Shown piece by piece: positions 34,911 to 43,863 of a stretch of 64,000 bases of DNA. The position numbers and the translations under genes are program-made. This DNA comes from Sphingobacterium corticibacterium (lineage in GTDB: Bacteria; Bacteroidota; Bacteroidia; Sphingobacteriales; Sphingobacteriaceae). Where the stretch lies: positions 1-64,000 of the forward strand of contig NZ_SGIT01000003.1 in NCBI RefSeq assembly GCF_004208525.1, in the 5' to 3' direction. The notes beneath the pieces are model-generated. The model had not been told where the DNA came from. It made no database searches and saw only the letters and a list, made by a program, of their open reading frames with translations. Position 1 is the first letter of the stretch. Every line of letters starts with the position of its first letter.

Positions 34911-37781
34911 TTATTTCAATACTATAGAGGTTGCCTTTCCCCGGTATCTGACCGTTTTTCTATTCCCTTGCGGAGAGTCTATCCCTACCTGATTTTGATC
35001 GGAGACCAACACAACATGAAACACCCGGTTTTTCAGCATACCTGCAAATTTGCCAACACGCTCTCCTATGGTCAATGTTCCGTTGGCCTGTTCGTACGTA
35101 AACGCTATAGTACCGTACTGTCCTTTTTCATAATTATAATTATCCCCTTCATCTTCGTACAGCTCAAAAGAAGCATCCGCACCGTCATACACATATAGCG
35201 TCAATTCATGCTGAGGATGTTCTCCTGTATATTGCAGTTCTTTTCCGATCGGCAAGATGGAACCTGAACGCACAAATACCGGTATCCGTTCGTAAGGCGC
35301 ATCAGCCTGTATCGTTTGTCCTCCTTTAAAAGATGTTCCCTGGTAAAGGTCATACCAATCAGCATCTTTGGGCAAGTAAACCGAGCGTTGTATAGCTCCT
35401 TTTTCCGTTACGGGGTTCACCAGTAATGCTGGTCCCCACAGGTATTGATCATTAAGCGCATACGTCTCCCGATCTTGTGGAAAATCCATGGCAAGCCCCC
35501 GAATCATGGTATAATCATCGAAGAAGGTTTTTGCCGCTAAACTATAATTGTACGCCAATAATTTATAGCGCAGGTTGATGTAGTATACCATGCTCTTATA
35601 GCCTTGATGATCTTCCCCCGCTATATTAAACGGCTCCCGGAACGGAAACTGTCCATGGGCGCGGAACATCGGCAAGAATGCGCCATACTGATACCAACGG
35701 GTATTCATCTCCCGCCATTCTTCCAAATCTTGTGCTTGCGGTTTATGAAAACGCTTCTCTACCAAAAAGCCACCCGCGTCCATCGTCCAATAAGGAGTTC
35801 CTGACATCGAGAAATTAATGCCTGCCGCGATCTGGTCTTTCATATCGTGCCAACGGGATGCAATATCACCACTCCACGCAGCCGCACTGTAACGCTGTTG
35901 ACCAGCAAAATAAGAACGGGTCAAGATAAACACTCTGTTGTTGGGATCTGTTTGGCGTTGTCCTTCGTATATTCCCTTTGCGTTCATCAGCGGAAACGTA
36001 TTATAGTAACGCACCGAAGACCCTAAAGCAGGCTGAAAAACAGCTTTCCGTTCCGCTAGGCTGATATTGGAATGCACATCAGGTTCACTGGCATCCATCC
36101 ACCAAGCATCAACTCCTTTTTTATACAGTTTTTCATTCATCAGATCCCAAAAACCCTGTCGTGCTTCCTGTTGAAAAGGATCATAAAATGTGGATGTGTA
36201 GCCCTTACCAATCCAGTCTTTTCTACCATCGTATATATTGCGCGGGTATAACCACCCCCGGTCATTAAAATCTTGGTAAACAGATGATTCCTCATTAATT
36301 TTAGGCCATACCGAGATCATAATCCGCATGTTTTTATCGTGTAAGTCTTGGATCATCCCATCGGGATCCGGGAAACGGGTCTTGTCAAAATCATGGCTAC
36401 CCCAATCGTGTTCCGCCCAATACGACCAGTCTTGCACGATATTATCGATCGGAATACGACGCTTCCGAAATTCTTGCGCCACCTCCTCGATCTCTTGCTG
36501 TGTTTTATAACGCTCCCGGCTTTGCCAAAAACCGAAACTCCATAAAGGCATAATCGGTGCTTTGCCCGACAGCGCACGGTACCCCGATATGACCTCATCC
36601 ATATGTTTGCCATGGATAAAATAATAGTCTATTGCATCGCCCGCCTCCGAAGCAAAAGAAAAAGTATGCTTCAATTCCTCTGGTAAAGGGCTTTGCCAAT
36701 TTAGCGTAAAGTACGATTCGCCACCATCCGGAAGCCATTCGATACGGATGTCGTGCGGTTCACCCGACTTCATTTCCTTAGCGATCTCGAAAGTTCCCGC
36801 ATTCCATGACTCTCGCCATCTATCTTCCTGCAGCTCTCCATCTATCCACACTTTCATATAGCCCGAATACTTAAAATGCAGCCTGTGCAAGCCCGTATAA
36901 GGAGAGGTTATTTGTCCTTCATACAGCACTTTTGCCTTGGCCAACGTGATATCATTCGGTAGTTTATGCTGATCCGTCAGATACGAATAATCTATAATAG
37001 ATTCCGGTCTGCTCAACCATACGCTATCCGGGTGGTCCCGATGTGCGTAAGTAGCGGTCAACCAACCATCCAATCCTTCTTTGGAAGTGAGTTTAAAAGC
37101 ATTTAATGGATGTAACGGACGTATATCTCCGGCGGTCGTAATAGCATAATTATGCCATAAGAGTCCGTAATTCTTACTGGACAGTAAGAACGGCATCCCA
37201 ATTTCCGTATTATATTGGAGCAAAGTAACACGTCTACCATTATTATAGTTCATGACAGCATTTTGGTGCTGTCCTAAACCATATAACCCTTCATTTTCCT
37301 CGATTTCAAACCCCTGTTCCAATGCATAAAAAGAATCTCCATTATACGATTCAGGCCGGAAACTATTGCTTTCCCGTTTCCGCTCACCTAGTATAGTCTG
37401 TCCATTTTTGTCCTTAAAAACAATCTGCCCGGTACGTAGGCAAGTCGCCACAACCAAGCTCGCCGTACGCAGATACAACGTATCTCGCTCCGTTTCAACA
37501 GACAGCGAATGGATCAGACGATGTAGGGAGTCCACGACAATAAGGCTTTCACGTGTAGGAAAAGGAACATTGATCGGTAATGCCGTTACACGGACAATAT
37601 CATCTCGGATCGCATCCAGATAAATATCCTGATCCACAGAAGTTGGTAATCCCGCGAAGCTAATCTTTACGCCATGATCTGTCTTTTGGTAGGTCGCTCG
37701 ATCTGCAGATTGTCCAATTGCCTGTAGAACGGTGAACAAGAGACTACATAAAATAGTAAGATGAAGTTTACACATTATCAT
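34911..37781 (-). CDS. GH31 alpha-xylosidase with PA14 insert
   Basis: 956 residues with a signal peptide (near AIGQS). After the N-terminal domain, a PA14 insert (about 275-375: LYEGQITSPYTGLHRLHFKYSGYMKVWIDGEL... IRIEWLPDGG) precedes the barrel. Nucleophile Asp is in DAWWMDASEPD and acid/base Asp in AAWSGDIASRWHD. PA14-bearing GH31 enzymes are alpha-xylosidases of xyloglucan oligosaccharides (Cellvibrio Xyl31A, B. ovatus GH31A). First gene of the SusC operon behind a -7 box and a palindrome. The ATG at 37775 is an equally possible start. Confidence 0.92.
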   Translation of the reverse strand: MIMCKLHLTILCSLLFTVLQAIGQSADRATYQKTDHGVKISFAGLPTSVDQDIYLDAIRDDIVRVTALPINVPFPTRESLIVVDSLHRLIHSLSVETERDTLYLRTASLVVATCLRTGQIVFKDKNGQTILGERKRESNSFRPESYNGDSFYALEQGFEIEENEGLYGLGQHQNAVMNYNNGRRVTLLQYNTEIGMPFLLSSKNYGLLWHNYAITTAGDIRPLHPLNAFKLTSKEGLDGWLTATYAHRDHPDSVWLSRPESIIDYSYLTDQHKLPNDITLAKAKVLYEGQITSPYTGLHRLHFKYSGYMKVWIDGELQEDRWRESWNAGTFEIAKEMKSGEPHDIRIEWLPDGGESYFTLNWQSPLPEELKHTFSFASEAGDAIDYYFIHGKHMDEVISGYRALSGKAPIMPLWSFGFWQSRERYKTQQEIEEVAQEFRKRRIPIDNIVQDWSYWAEHDWGSHDFDKTRFPDPDGMIQDLHDKNMRIMISVWPKINEESSVYQDFNDRGWLYPRNIYDGRKDWIGKGYTSTFYDPFQQEARQGFWDLMNEKLYKKGVDAWWMDASEPDVHSNISLAERKAVFQPALGSSVRYYNTFPLMNAKGIYEGQRQTDPNNRVFILTRSYFAGQQRYSAAAWSGDIASRWHDMKDQIAAGINFSMSGTPYWTMDAGGFLVEKRFHKPQAQDLEEWREMNTRWYQYGAFLPMFRAHGQFPFREPFNIAGEDHQGYKSMVYYINLRYKLLAYNYSLAAKTFFDDYTMIRGLAMDFPQDRETYALNDQYLWGPALLVNPVTEKGAIQRSVYLPKDADWYDLYQGTSFKGGQTIQADAPYERIPVFVRSGSILPIGKELQYTGEHPQHELTLYVYDGADASFELYEDEGDNYNYEKGQYGTIAFTYEQANGTLTIGERVGKFAGMLKNRVFHVVLVSDQNQVGIDSPQGNRKTVRYRGKATSIVLK

Positions 37782-37847
37782 TAAAGGTTTACGAAATTTA
37801 GAGAAAGCCTGTGCGGCATTTCCAGTTTATAATTATTACTTCCACAG

Positions 37848-37855
37848 CAAACATA
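37848..37855 (-). promoter_or_regulatory. -7 box of the GH31-SusCD operon
   Basis: On the minus strand TATGTTTG matches TAnnTTTG exactly. No TTTG is found at the usual distance, which fits a promoter that depends on an activator such as the HTCS. Predicted start near 37841, giving a leader of about 60 nt. Confidence 0.6.
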
Positions 37856-37883
37856 GGGGGTATTTTGCTGCACCGGAGGGTCA

Positions 37884-37919
37884 TTTTGTTAACTTTTATG
37901 GGTTAAAATGTTAACAAAA
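37884..37919. promoter_or_regulatory. Palindrome TTTTGTTAAC-N16-GTTAACAAAA, probable HTCS operator
   Basis: Two perfect 10-bp arms (37884-37893 and 37910-37919) enclose 16 bp. They lie about 30-65 bp upstream of the -7 box of the GH31 operon and just beyond the end of the HTCS gene. GTTAAC recurs 22 bp apart, about two helical turns, as expected for AraC-type DNA-binding domains. There is no T-run, so a terminator is less likely. Confidence 0.55.
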
Positions 37920-37941
37920 CCTTCTTTATACCTCCTTCTGA

Positions 37942-40900
37942 TCACTTCCGATAGGCAGAAGGAACTTCACCGTAAAAATTTTTAAAGTATTTGCTAAATT
38001 GTTTTGGTGTTCCGAAACCTACTTCGTAAGAAATTTCACTGACGGTCATTTGCGTATTTTTGAGCAAATCCAGCGCTTTATTTAATCGAATGTTACGGAT
38101 GAACTCAATGGGTGTGAATCCGGTCATTGACAATATTTTTTTATAAAGCCCTACGCGGGTAATATTCATCTGCGAGGCCAGTACTTCTACCGAGAAACGC
38201 TCACATTGCAAATGTGCTTCTATAATTTGCGTCATCTTCAACACGAAGCGCTCATCCTCATCAACGACCTCCGCTTTGGCCACTTTTACATCAACCTGCC
38301 GTTTATAGTGCTTCTCCATTACTTCTTGTTGTTCGACAAATCCCTTTATTTTAGATAGAAAAACATCGAAGTTAAACGGCTTACTAATAAAGTCTGTTGC
38401 ACCATGCTGTAATGCCTCAATCTCTTTCTCCTCCGTACCGACGGCGGTAATCAAGACAAACGGGATATGTCTCGTTCGTCCATTCGAGCGTATCTCCTTA
38501 CAAAAATCTATTCCCGATTTTCCGGGCAAGTGAAGATCTGACACAATAATATCCGGACTGTAGGGATACATAGACTTCCAGGCTTCTTCCACTGTATTGT
38601 AAACATCAACTTGAAAATAATCGCTGAGATTGTCTTGTAAATAAAACGCGAAATCAGCATGATCTTCTACCACCATCACTTTTAACAGATGCCCGCTTTT
38701 CATACCACTGTCAAGGTCTTTCCGCATCCTAGCTTCATTTCTTTCCCCTATTTCTTTGCGCACCGGCGCTATAGTATCCGGCAAGACCAATCGAGGTAAC
38801 CAAACCTTCACGGTTGTTCCCTCCCCTTCCTCACTCGTAAACAATATGCGTCCTGCCATCAAATGCACAAATTCTTTTACGATTGCCAAGCCCAGGCCAC
38901 TTCCCTTTTCTCCTATGTTCCGCTTATCCTGAACTTGGAAATAACGTTCGAATACATTATGCTGCACCGCTTTTGGCACACCGATGCCCGTGTCGGCGAC
39001 CTCCAATCGTATTTCCTCCGTTTGCGATTCTACGCAACAGTTCAGATAAATATGTCCACCTGCATCGGTAAATTTAAAGGCATTCGATAAAAGGTTTAAT
39101 ACCACACGTTCCAACTTGTCAAAGTCCACGTAAGCTTCTAAAGGTGTAAGAGGCACATTCACCACATACTGAATATGCTTATGTTGCGCGATACTTTCAA
39201 ATTGCTCCCCTATGCGTCGGATAAACGCGGCGACATCACCGTATGTTTTCTTCACCGTATGTTCGTTATTCTCTATACTATTGAAGTCCAATAGCTGGTT
39301 AACCAAGTTTAATAGCGAGGATGCATTGCGTTCGATGATATCTAAGTATTTTGCTTTTCCGCCATTTTTTTCCGTAACCTTCAACTTTTGTACCGGCGAG
39401 ATAATCAGACTGATTGGCGTTCTGAATTCATGACTCACATTGGTAAAAAAACGAGTCCGCAATGCTTCCATTTCTTTTGCATGCCTCGCTTTTTCCTCCG
39501 CCTGTATCAAATTGAATCGCGTCCGCGCTCTCATTTTCTCCATTTTCCTAAAAAACAGCAGTATGCCCACCACCATCAGTATGTATATAAAATAAGCCCA
39601 ATTGGTACGCCACCAAGGTGCCAGCATCGTTATTTCTACCAACGACACAGGTGAAGCGTAAGCGCCATTATGATCCACCCCTCGGATCAACAAGGTGTAA
39701 TTACCTGCTCCAAGATTGGCGAGTGTAATTTCCATGTTCTCGATATCAAGCCAGTCATTGCCCAATCCCTTGAGCATATACTGTATTTTTGATTCGTCCC
39801 TTCCAATAAAGTCGAGATCTGCCAATAAAAGCGTGAAGGTATGTAGCTGATGAGGCACGCGAATTACTTGCTTATTGCCCACTGCATACAGCCATTCCTT
39901 AACAAGCTCCTGTACTTTACCTGATGACATTCTGCCACCCAATATGCGAAAATCAACGATAGAAGGTGGATACCAATTTGTACGACGACTAGGTTGTGGC
40001 GTATACATATTAAACCCTTCGGATCCGCCAAAAATCAGTCTACCATCCTTTAGTTTGTATATTGCGCGCTCATTGAAATTGGAGGATTGCAGGCCATCAG
40101 ATCGATCGTAACGCTGTATCGTATAGCCATCAGACTCCTGAATATACTGGATGCGGGAAATTCCCGTGGGAGCCGTCGCCCATATATCACCGAAATCGTC
40201 CATAGCCAATCCGACGATAACATTGTCAATCAATCCTTGAGCAGTAGATAGATACGTGATCTCGGTTTCGGATATAATATTAATTCCGGTCTGCGTCGCT
40301 ACCCAAATATTGCCCATGCGATCTTCTAGTAAATCGGAAACAACATTATTAGTCAACGTTCTATTTTCCGACCCTTCATCATAAACCGTAACGATGCCCT
40401 CCGGAGATAATTTAGCCAGGCCGTTAGACGTTCCCATCCAGATATTCCCACGTCGATCTTCGATAAACTTCGCATTACATGATGAGCTAAAATCCGTGGA
40501 GAAGACAGATTTGAAACGCTGGAAACGTCCCGTAGTTTTATCCAATAAATCAATACCACCCGACAACAATCCTACCCAAAAACGTTCTTTGGAGTCCTGA
40601 AAAACACTCCAAACACAATTATCATTTATCGTTGTCGAACTGTCGGAAGCATGCAAGAATCGTATAAACTTTCCCTCTTTAAATTTATTAAGCCCCCCGT
40701 GGTAGGTGCCCACCCATAAGTTTTCCTCCTCATCTATGTGCAAACTAACCACTACGTTACTTCCCAACGAATGATTATCTTGATTATCATGCTTATAGGA
40801 TCGAAAAGTGTGATCTTTCGGATCAAACCGCAACAATCCGCCACCATTTGTTCCGATCCAGATTATACCCTTTTTATCTTCGACAAAACAATTGATATCG

Positions 40901-41988
40901 TTGAAGGGTAAGCTCTCCGGATAACCTGCCTGATGTTGGTAGAGACTGAAATAATTTAAATCAGGATGATAGTAACTAACCCCTCCCTTGTATGTACCTA
41001 CCCACATCATACCTTCACTATCCTTGTACATCGCGGTGGTACTATTGTAGGGAAGTGAAGCTATATTGGCTCGATCATGAACGAGATATTCAACTTCTTT
41101 CGTATGGAGATCGAATACATTGATGCCCCCATGATCCGTTGCAAGCCAGACGGTATGATCCAATTGCTGTATGTTGCTGATCGTATTATTATTAACGGGA
41201 TACGTCCCGCCTAACTGTCTGAAAACCGCGGCTTTTGAACTTAATGTCTTATAATATAATGCGCCGAATGGAAAATTTTTGGCGTACACCCAAACACCAG
41301 AAAAACTGTCTATAAACACCTGAAAGTCCGGATTTTCCACCAAACGTTCAAACGTAAATGTGACACGCTGTTGAGGTTGCAAATTATGGCTATCCAGCGA
41401 CACCACTTCGCCGTGATCCGATACCAACAACAATACGTGGCGAATAGAGTCTAAACGGATGTCCGTAATCTTACCCGACATATCCACTTCACAACGTGTG
41501 ACCTGCTGCTTCTCTCCGCTATCTCGTGAACAATACAAATCACCATTTTCATACAGCACATAAGAAGCCCTTTCCGCTATGATGATCTTACGAACCTCTC
41601 CGGCCACAAACTGTTTATCAACCAGTATGCTATCGGCGTTCCAGCTAAAAGAATCGCTGGTATGTTCATATATACAGTTCCCCTTATTCGTTCTTACCCA
41701 CAGCTTTTGATCAAAGCCTATAAACAAATCGATAATCCCATTATTGATCAAGGAAGATGCATCGTTCGGCTTATTGGAGTAGGATTTAAAACGATATCCA
41801 TCGTAACGGCTTAGTCCTGTATTGGTGCCAAACCATAAAAAACCAACTTCATCTTTTAGGATGGTGTTAATATGATTGCTTACCAGGCCTTCGTCTACAG
41901 TCAGGTGTTTAAAGTTAACCGTCTCCTGTCCATAACAATAAAAGCACAGGCACAGCGAAACATAAAAAAGTGTTATTCTGCTTATCAT
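37942..41988 (-). CDS. Hybrid two-component system sensor-regulator (HTCS) of the xyloglucan-type locus
   Basis: 1348 residues in one chain: signal peptide (1-20), two seven-bladed Reg_prop propellers (about 25-690, repeats like DEVGFLWFGTNTGLSRYD and DKKGIIWIGTNGGGLLRFD), Y_Y_Y domain, one membrane helix (about 780-800), HisKA (TNVSHEFRTPISLI), HATPase (NLLSNAFKFTDAGG, DTGIGVP, GSGLGLAIVKEF), receiver (VVEDHADF, SDLHLPG with phospho-Asp, ISKPF) and AraC HTH (SEISYEVGFGTPKQFSKYFKNFYGEVPSAYRK). The periplasmic part senses an oligosaccharide and the output domain activates the locus. All key residues are present. It precedes the GH31-SusCD operon. Confidence 0.95.
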   Translation of the reverse strand: MISRITLFYVSLCLCFYCYGQETVNFKHLTVDEGLVSNHINTILKDEVGFLWFGTNTGLSRYDGYRFKSYSNKPNDASSLINNGIIDLFIGFDQKLWVRTNKGNCIYEHTSDSFSWNADSILVDKQFVAGEVRKIIIAERASYVLYENGDLYCSRDSGEKQQVTRCEVDMSGKITDIRLDSIRHVLLLVSDHGEVVSLDSHNLQPQQRVTFTFERLVENPDFQVFIDSFSGVWVYAKNFPFGALYYKTLSSKAAVFRQLGGTYPVNNNTISNIQQLDHTVWLATDHGGINVFDLHTKEVEYLVHDRANIASLPYNSTTAMYKDSEGMMWVGTYKGGVSYYHPDLNYFSLYQHQAGYPESLPFNDINCFVEDKKGIIWIGTNGGGLLRFDPKDHTFRSYKHDNQDNHSLGSNVVVSLHIDEEENLWVGTYHGGLNKFKEGKFIRFLHASDSSTTINDNCVWSVFQDSKERFWVGLLSGGIDLLDKTTGRFQRFKSVFSTDFSSSCNAKFIEDRRGNIWMGTSNGLAKLSPEGIVTVYDEGSENRTLTNNVVSDLLEDRMGNIWVATQTGINIISETEITYLSTAQGLIDNVIVGLAMDDFGDIWATAPTGISRIQYIQESDGYTIQRYDRSDGLQSSNFNERAIYKLKDGRLIFGGSEGFNMYTPQPSRRTNWYPPSIVDFRILGGRMSSGKVQELVKEWLYAVGNKQVIRVPHQLHTFTLLLADLDFIGRDESKIQYMLKGLGNDWLDIENMEITLANLGAGNYTLLIRGVDHNGAYASPVSLVEITMLAPWWRTNWAYFIYILMVVGILLFFRKMEKMRARTRFNLIQAEEKARHAKEMEALRTRFFTNVSHEFRTPISLIISPVQKLKVTEKNGGKAKYLDIIERNASSLLNLVNQLLDFNSIENNEHTVKKTYGDVAAFIRRIGEQFESIAQHKHIQYVVNVPLTPLEAYVDFDKLERVVLNLLSNAFKFTDAGGHIYLNCCVESQTEEIRLEVADTGIGVPKAVQHNVFERYFQVQDKRNIGEKGSGLGLAIVKEFVHLMAGRILFTSEEGEGTTVKVWLPRLVLPDTIAPVRKEIGERNEARMRKDLDSGMKSGHLLKVMVVEDHADFAFYLQDNLSDYFQVDVYNTVEEAWKSMYPYSPDIIVSDLHLPGKSGIDFCKEIRSNGRTRHIPFVLITAVGTEEKEIEALQHGATDFISKPFNFDVFLSKIKGFVEQQEVMEKHYKRQVDVKVAKAEVVDEDERFVLKMTQIIEAHLQCERFSVEVLASQMNITRVGLYKKILSMTGFTPIEFIRNIRLNKALDLLKNTQMTVSEISYEVGFGTPKQFSKYFKNFYGEVPSAYRK

Positions 41989-42067
41989 TGGTATGCTTCG
42001 ATAACTTTAGAACGCTAAAGATAGTCAATCCGTGCTACGAAACAAGCGGAGCTCGTATAAATTTCCC

Positions 42068-43714
42068 TTAATTAAAAGCACCTATTTTCTTGACAAAGAG
42101 CTCAAATTCTTCGCGGGATACCTTAGATTTATTTTTCATTTTTGTACGATAGTTATATATTGTATTTACGGAATATCCCAGAAAATCGGCTATTTTTGAG
42201 CTATCTGTAATACCGAGTCGTATGAGGGCATAAATGCGCAGCTCTGTATTCAATACCTCTCCCTTTTTAACGGAAATCTGTTCATCCTCCATCAAAAGTG
42301 CGTTAAACTCCTTTAAAAAATCTGGAAACAAATTGATAAACATGGTATCGAAGTTAGCAAACAGATCCCGCATTTCGTCTTCCACCAACGTATTGTCCTG
42401 GGTTATCTTATAAAGCTCTTCATAATTTCTTCCTAAAAGCTTCTTACGAACCATTTTTCGGTAGTCATCCAACTTGATAATATATTTCGAACATACATTG
42501 AGGAAATAAGCGATATATTCTTCCTTTATATGATTTGCTTCTGCAACTTCCAGATTACTGCCCTTTAAGGCTCTATTCATTTCCCGAAGCTTTTGATTAA
42601 AAGATGCTAATTCGCCGTTAGTTTCCTTTAATTGTTGTGCAGAATGTCTGTATCTTTTTAAATATTTATATAAAAAAATAATCGACATAATCAACAGTAT
42701 AGACAACAAACAAGCAACAATGAGCAAACTTTTTAGTTGGAGGCTTTTTTCTTCATTTCTCCGTTTGTACTCTCTGTCGATAATCATTTGGATATTCAAA
42801 ATTTCCGAACTCCGAATGCGGGTATTGTATTTTTGTATGTTGTCTAGTGATGAACGGATATACAAGTAAGCACGGTTAATATCACCGCCTTCCATAAGCA
42901 GGTTGGCCAATATAGGAATGGAGGCATTATCTCTTATAGCAAGTCGAACATCAGAGATAGCCGAGAGCGTCAGGTATTTCTTTTCGTTTTCTATATCCCC
43001 CATCTTACGATACAGTAAGGAACGGTGAAACGTCACCAAAGCATAGCCAGGCATATCCGATGTTACTAATTTCAGTCGTTGATCGTTAACTAAAAGTGCT
43101 TCCTGATAGGCACTATCCAACCGTAATGACTTTTCCAAAATTTGCAGGTATTCTTCTGATGTCTCCGACACGGTGTTCCGTACGCTATCATTGAACATCT
43201 TTGCTTGTGCCCAATATTGACTACGTCCCATCGTATTCTGGCTATATTGTCCCAACCCCAAATAGAGTTCGCGATACGCAATATAATAATTTGGAAGTTG
43301 GCGTTTATCAAGAGAAGACCTATCCACCCTTTCCAACAAGTCGGATGCTTCTTTATACATTCCCAGCCGTACAAAAAGATAAGCTAATGCCATACGAGTT
43401 TCGTACATTTTTTCTGAATCGTTTAATATACGAGCAATATCTAAATTCAGATTTAAATAATGTACTGCGGAATCGGAGATATAATCCTTGTATTCATTGT
43501 ACAGTTCCGCGTTTAATAGATAGGTATGTTCTGGAATACGACTTAATTCGTTTCGCTGTACTCTTCGCGTTTCTATCCTTCGTTCTTTCGCGTCGAAATA
43601 AACAGCTGCCTGCTTTATCTCACTATCCAGCACGTTTAATGTCGAATCCAGCTCGTTATTTCCAAACACAACAGCAATGTTCAAAGACACGATTGTTAAG
43701 ATATTTTTTTTCAT
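42068..43714 (-). CDS. DUF6377-type (SusR-like) membrane regulator
   Basis: 548 residues. An N-terminal signal-like segment precedes helical TPR-like repeats (about 45-310) that should lie in the periplasm. One membrane span (LLIVACLLSILLIMSIIFLYKYL, about 332-355) is followed by a coiled coil (QQLKETNGELASFNQKLREMNRALKG), then a cytoplasmic DUF6377-like region and a C-terminal LuxR-like helix-turn-helix (IRLGITDSSKIADFLGYSVNTIYNYRTKMKNKSK). This plan is that of SusR, the starch regulator of B. thetaiotaomicron. It lies between the two loci, on the same strand as the HTCS 79 bp downstream; which locus it controls is not evident. Confidence 0.8.
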   Translation of the reverse strand: MKKNILTIVSLNIAVVFGNNELDSTLNVLDSEIKQAAVYFDAKERRIETRRVQRNELSRIPEHTYLLNAELYNEYKDYISDSAVHYLNLNLDIARILNDSEKMYETRMALAYLFVRLGMYKEASDLLERVDRSSLDKRQLPNYYIAYRELYLGLGQYSQNTMGRSQYWAQAKMFNDSVRNTVSETSEEYLQILEKSLRLDSAYQEALLVNDQRLKLVTSDMPGYALVTFHRSLLYRKMGDIENEKKYLTLSAISDVRLAIRDNASIPILANLLMEGGDINRAYLYIRSSLDNIQKYNTRIRSSEILNIQMIIDREYKRRNEEKSLQLKSLLIVACLLSILLIMSIIFLYKYLKRYRHSAQQLKETNGELASFNQKLREMNRALKGSNLEVAEANHIKEEYIAYFLNVCSKYIIKLDDYRKMVRKKLLGRNYEELYKITQDNTLVEDEMRDLFANFDTMFINLFPDFLKEFNALLMEDEQISVKKGEVLNTELRIYALIRLGITDSSKIADFLGYSVNTIYNYRTKMKNKSKVSREEFELFVKKIGAFN

Positions 43715-43863
43715 TTAGTTAGTCATCTTACAACACGCGTTCCGCTTAATGCGGAGACATGCATGCGATTTATTTGAGCAACTAAATATAGCTATTTTTT
43801 TAATCCTATATACATCTACTACGGTCAAAGAGAAAATACCGATTGGTGCAAAGTATTAGCTTT

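Noticed and set aside
37884..37919. Reading the GTTAAC palindrome as the HTCS gene terminator
   Set aside because: The arms are AT-rich, the 16-nt loop is long and no T-run follows on the minus strand; an operator fits better.
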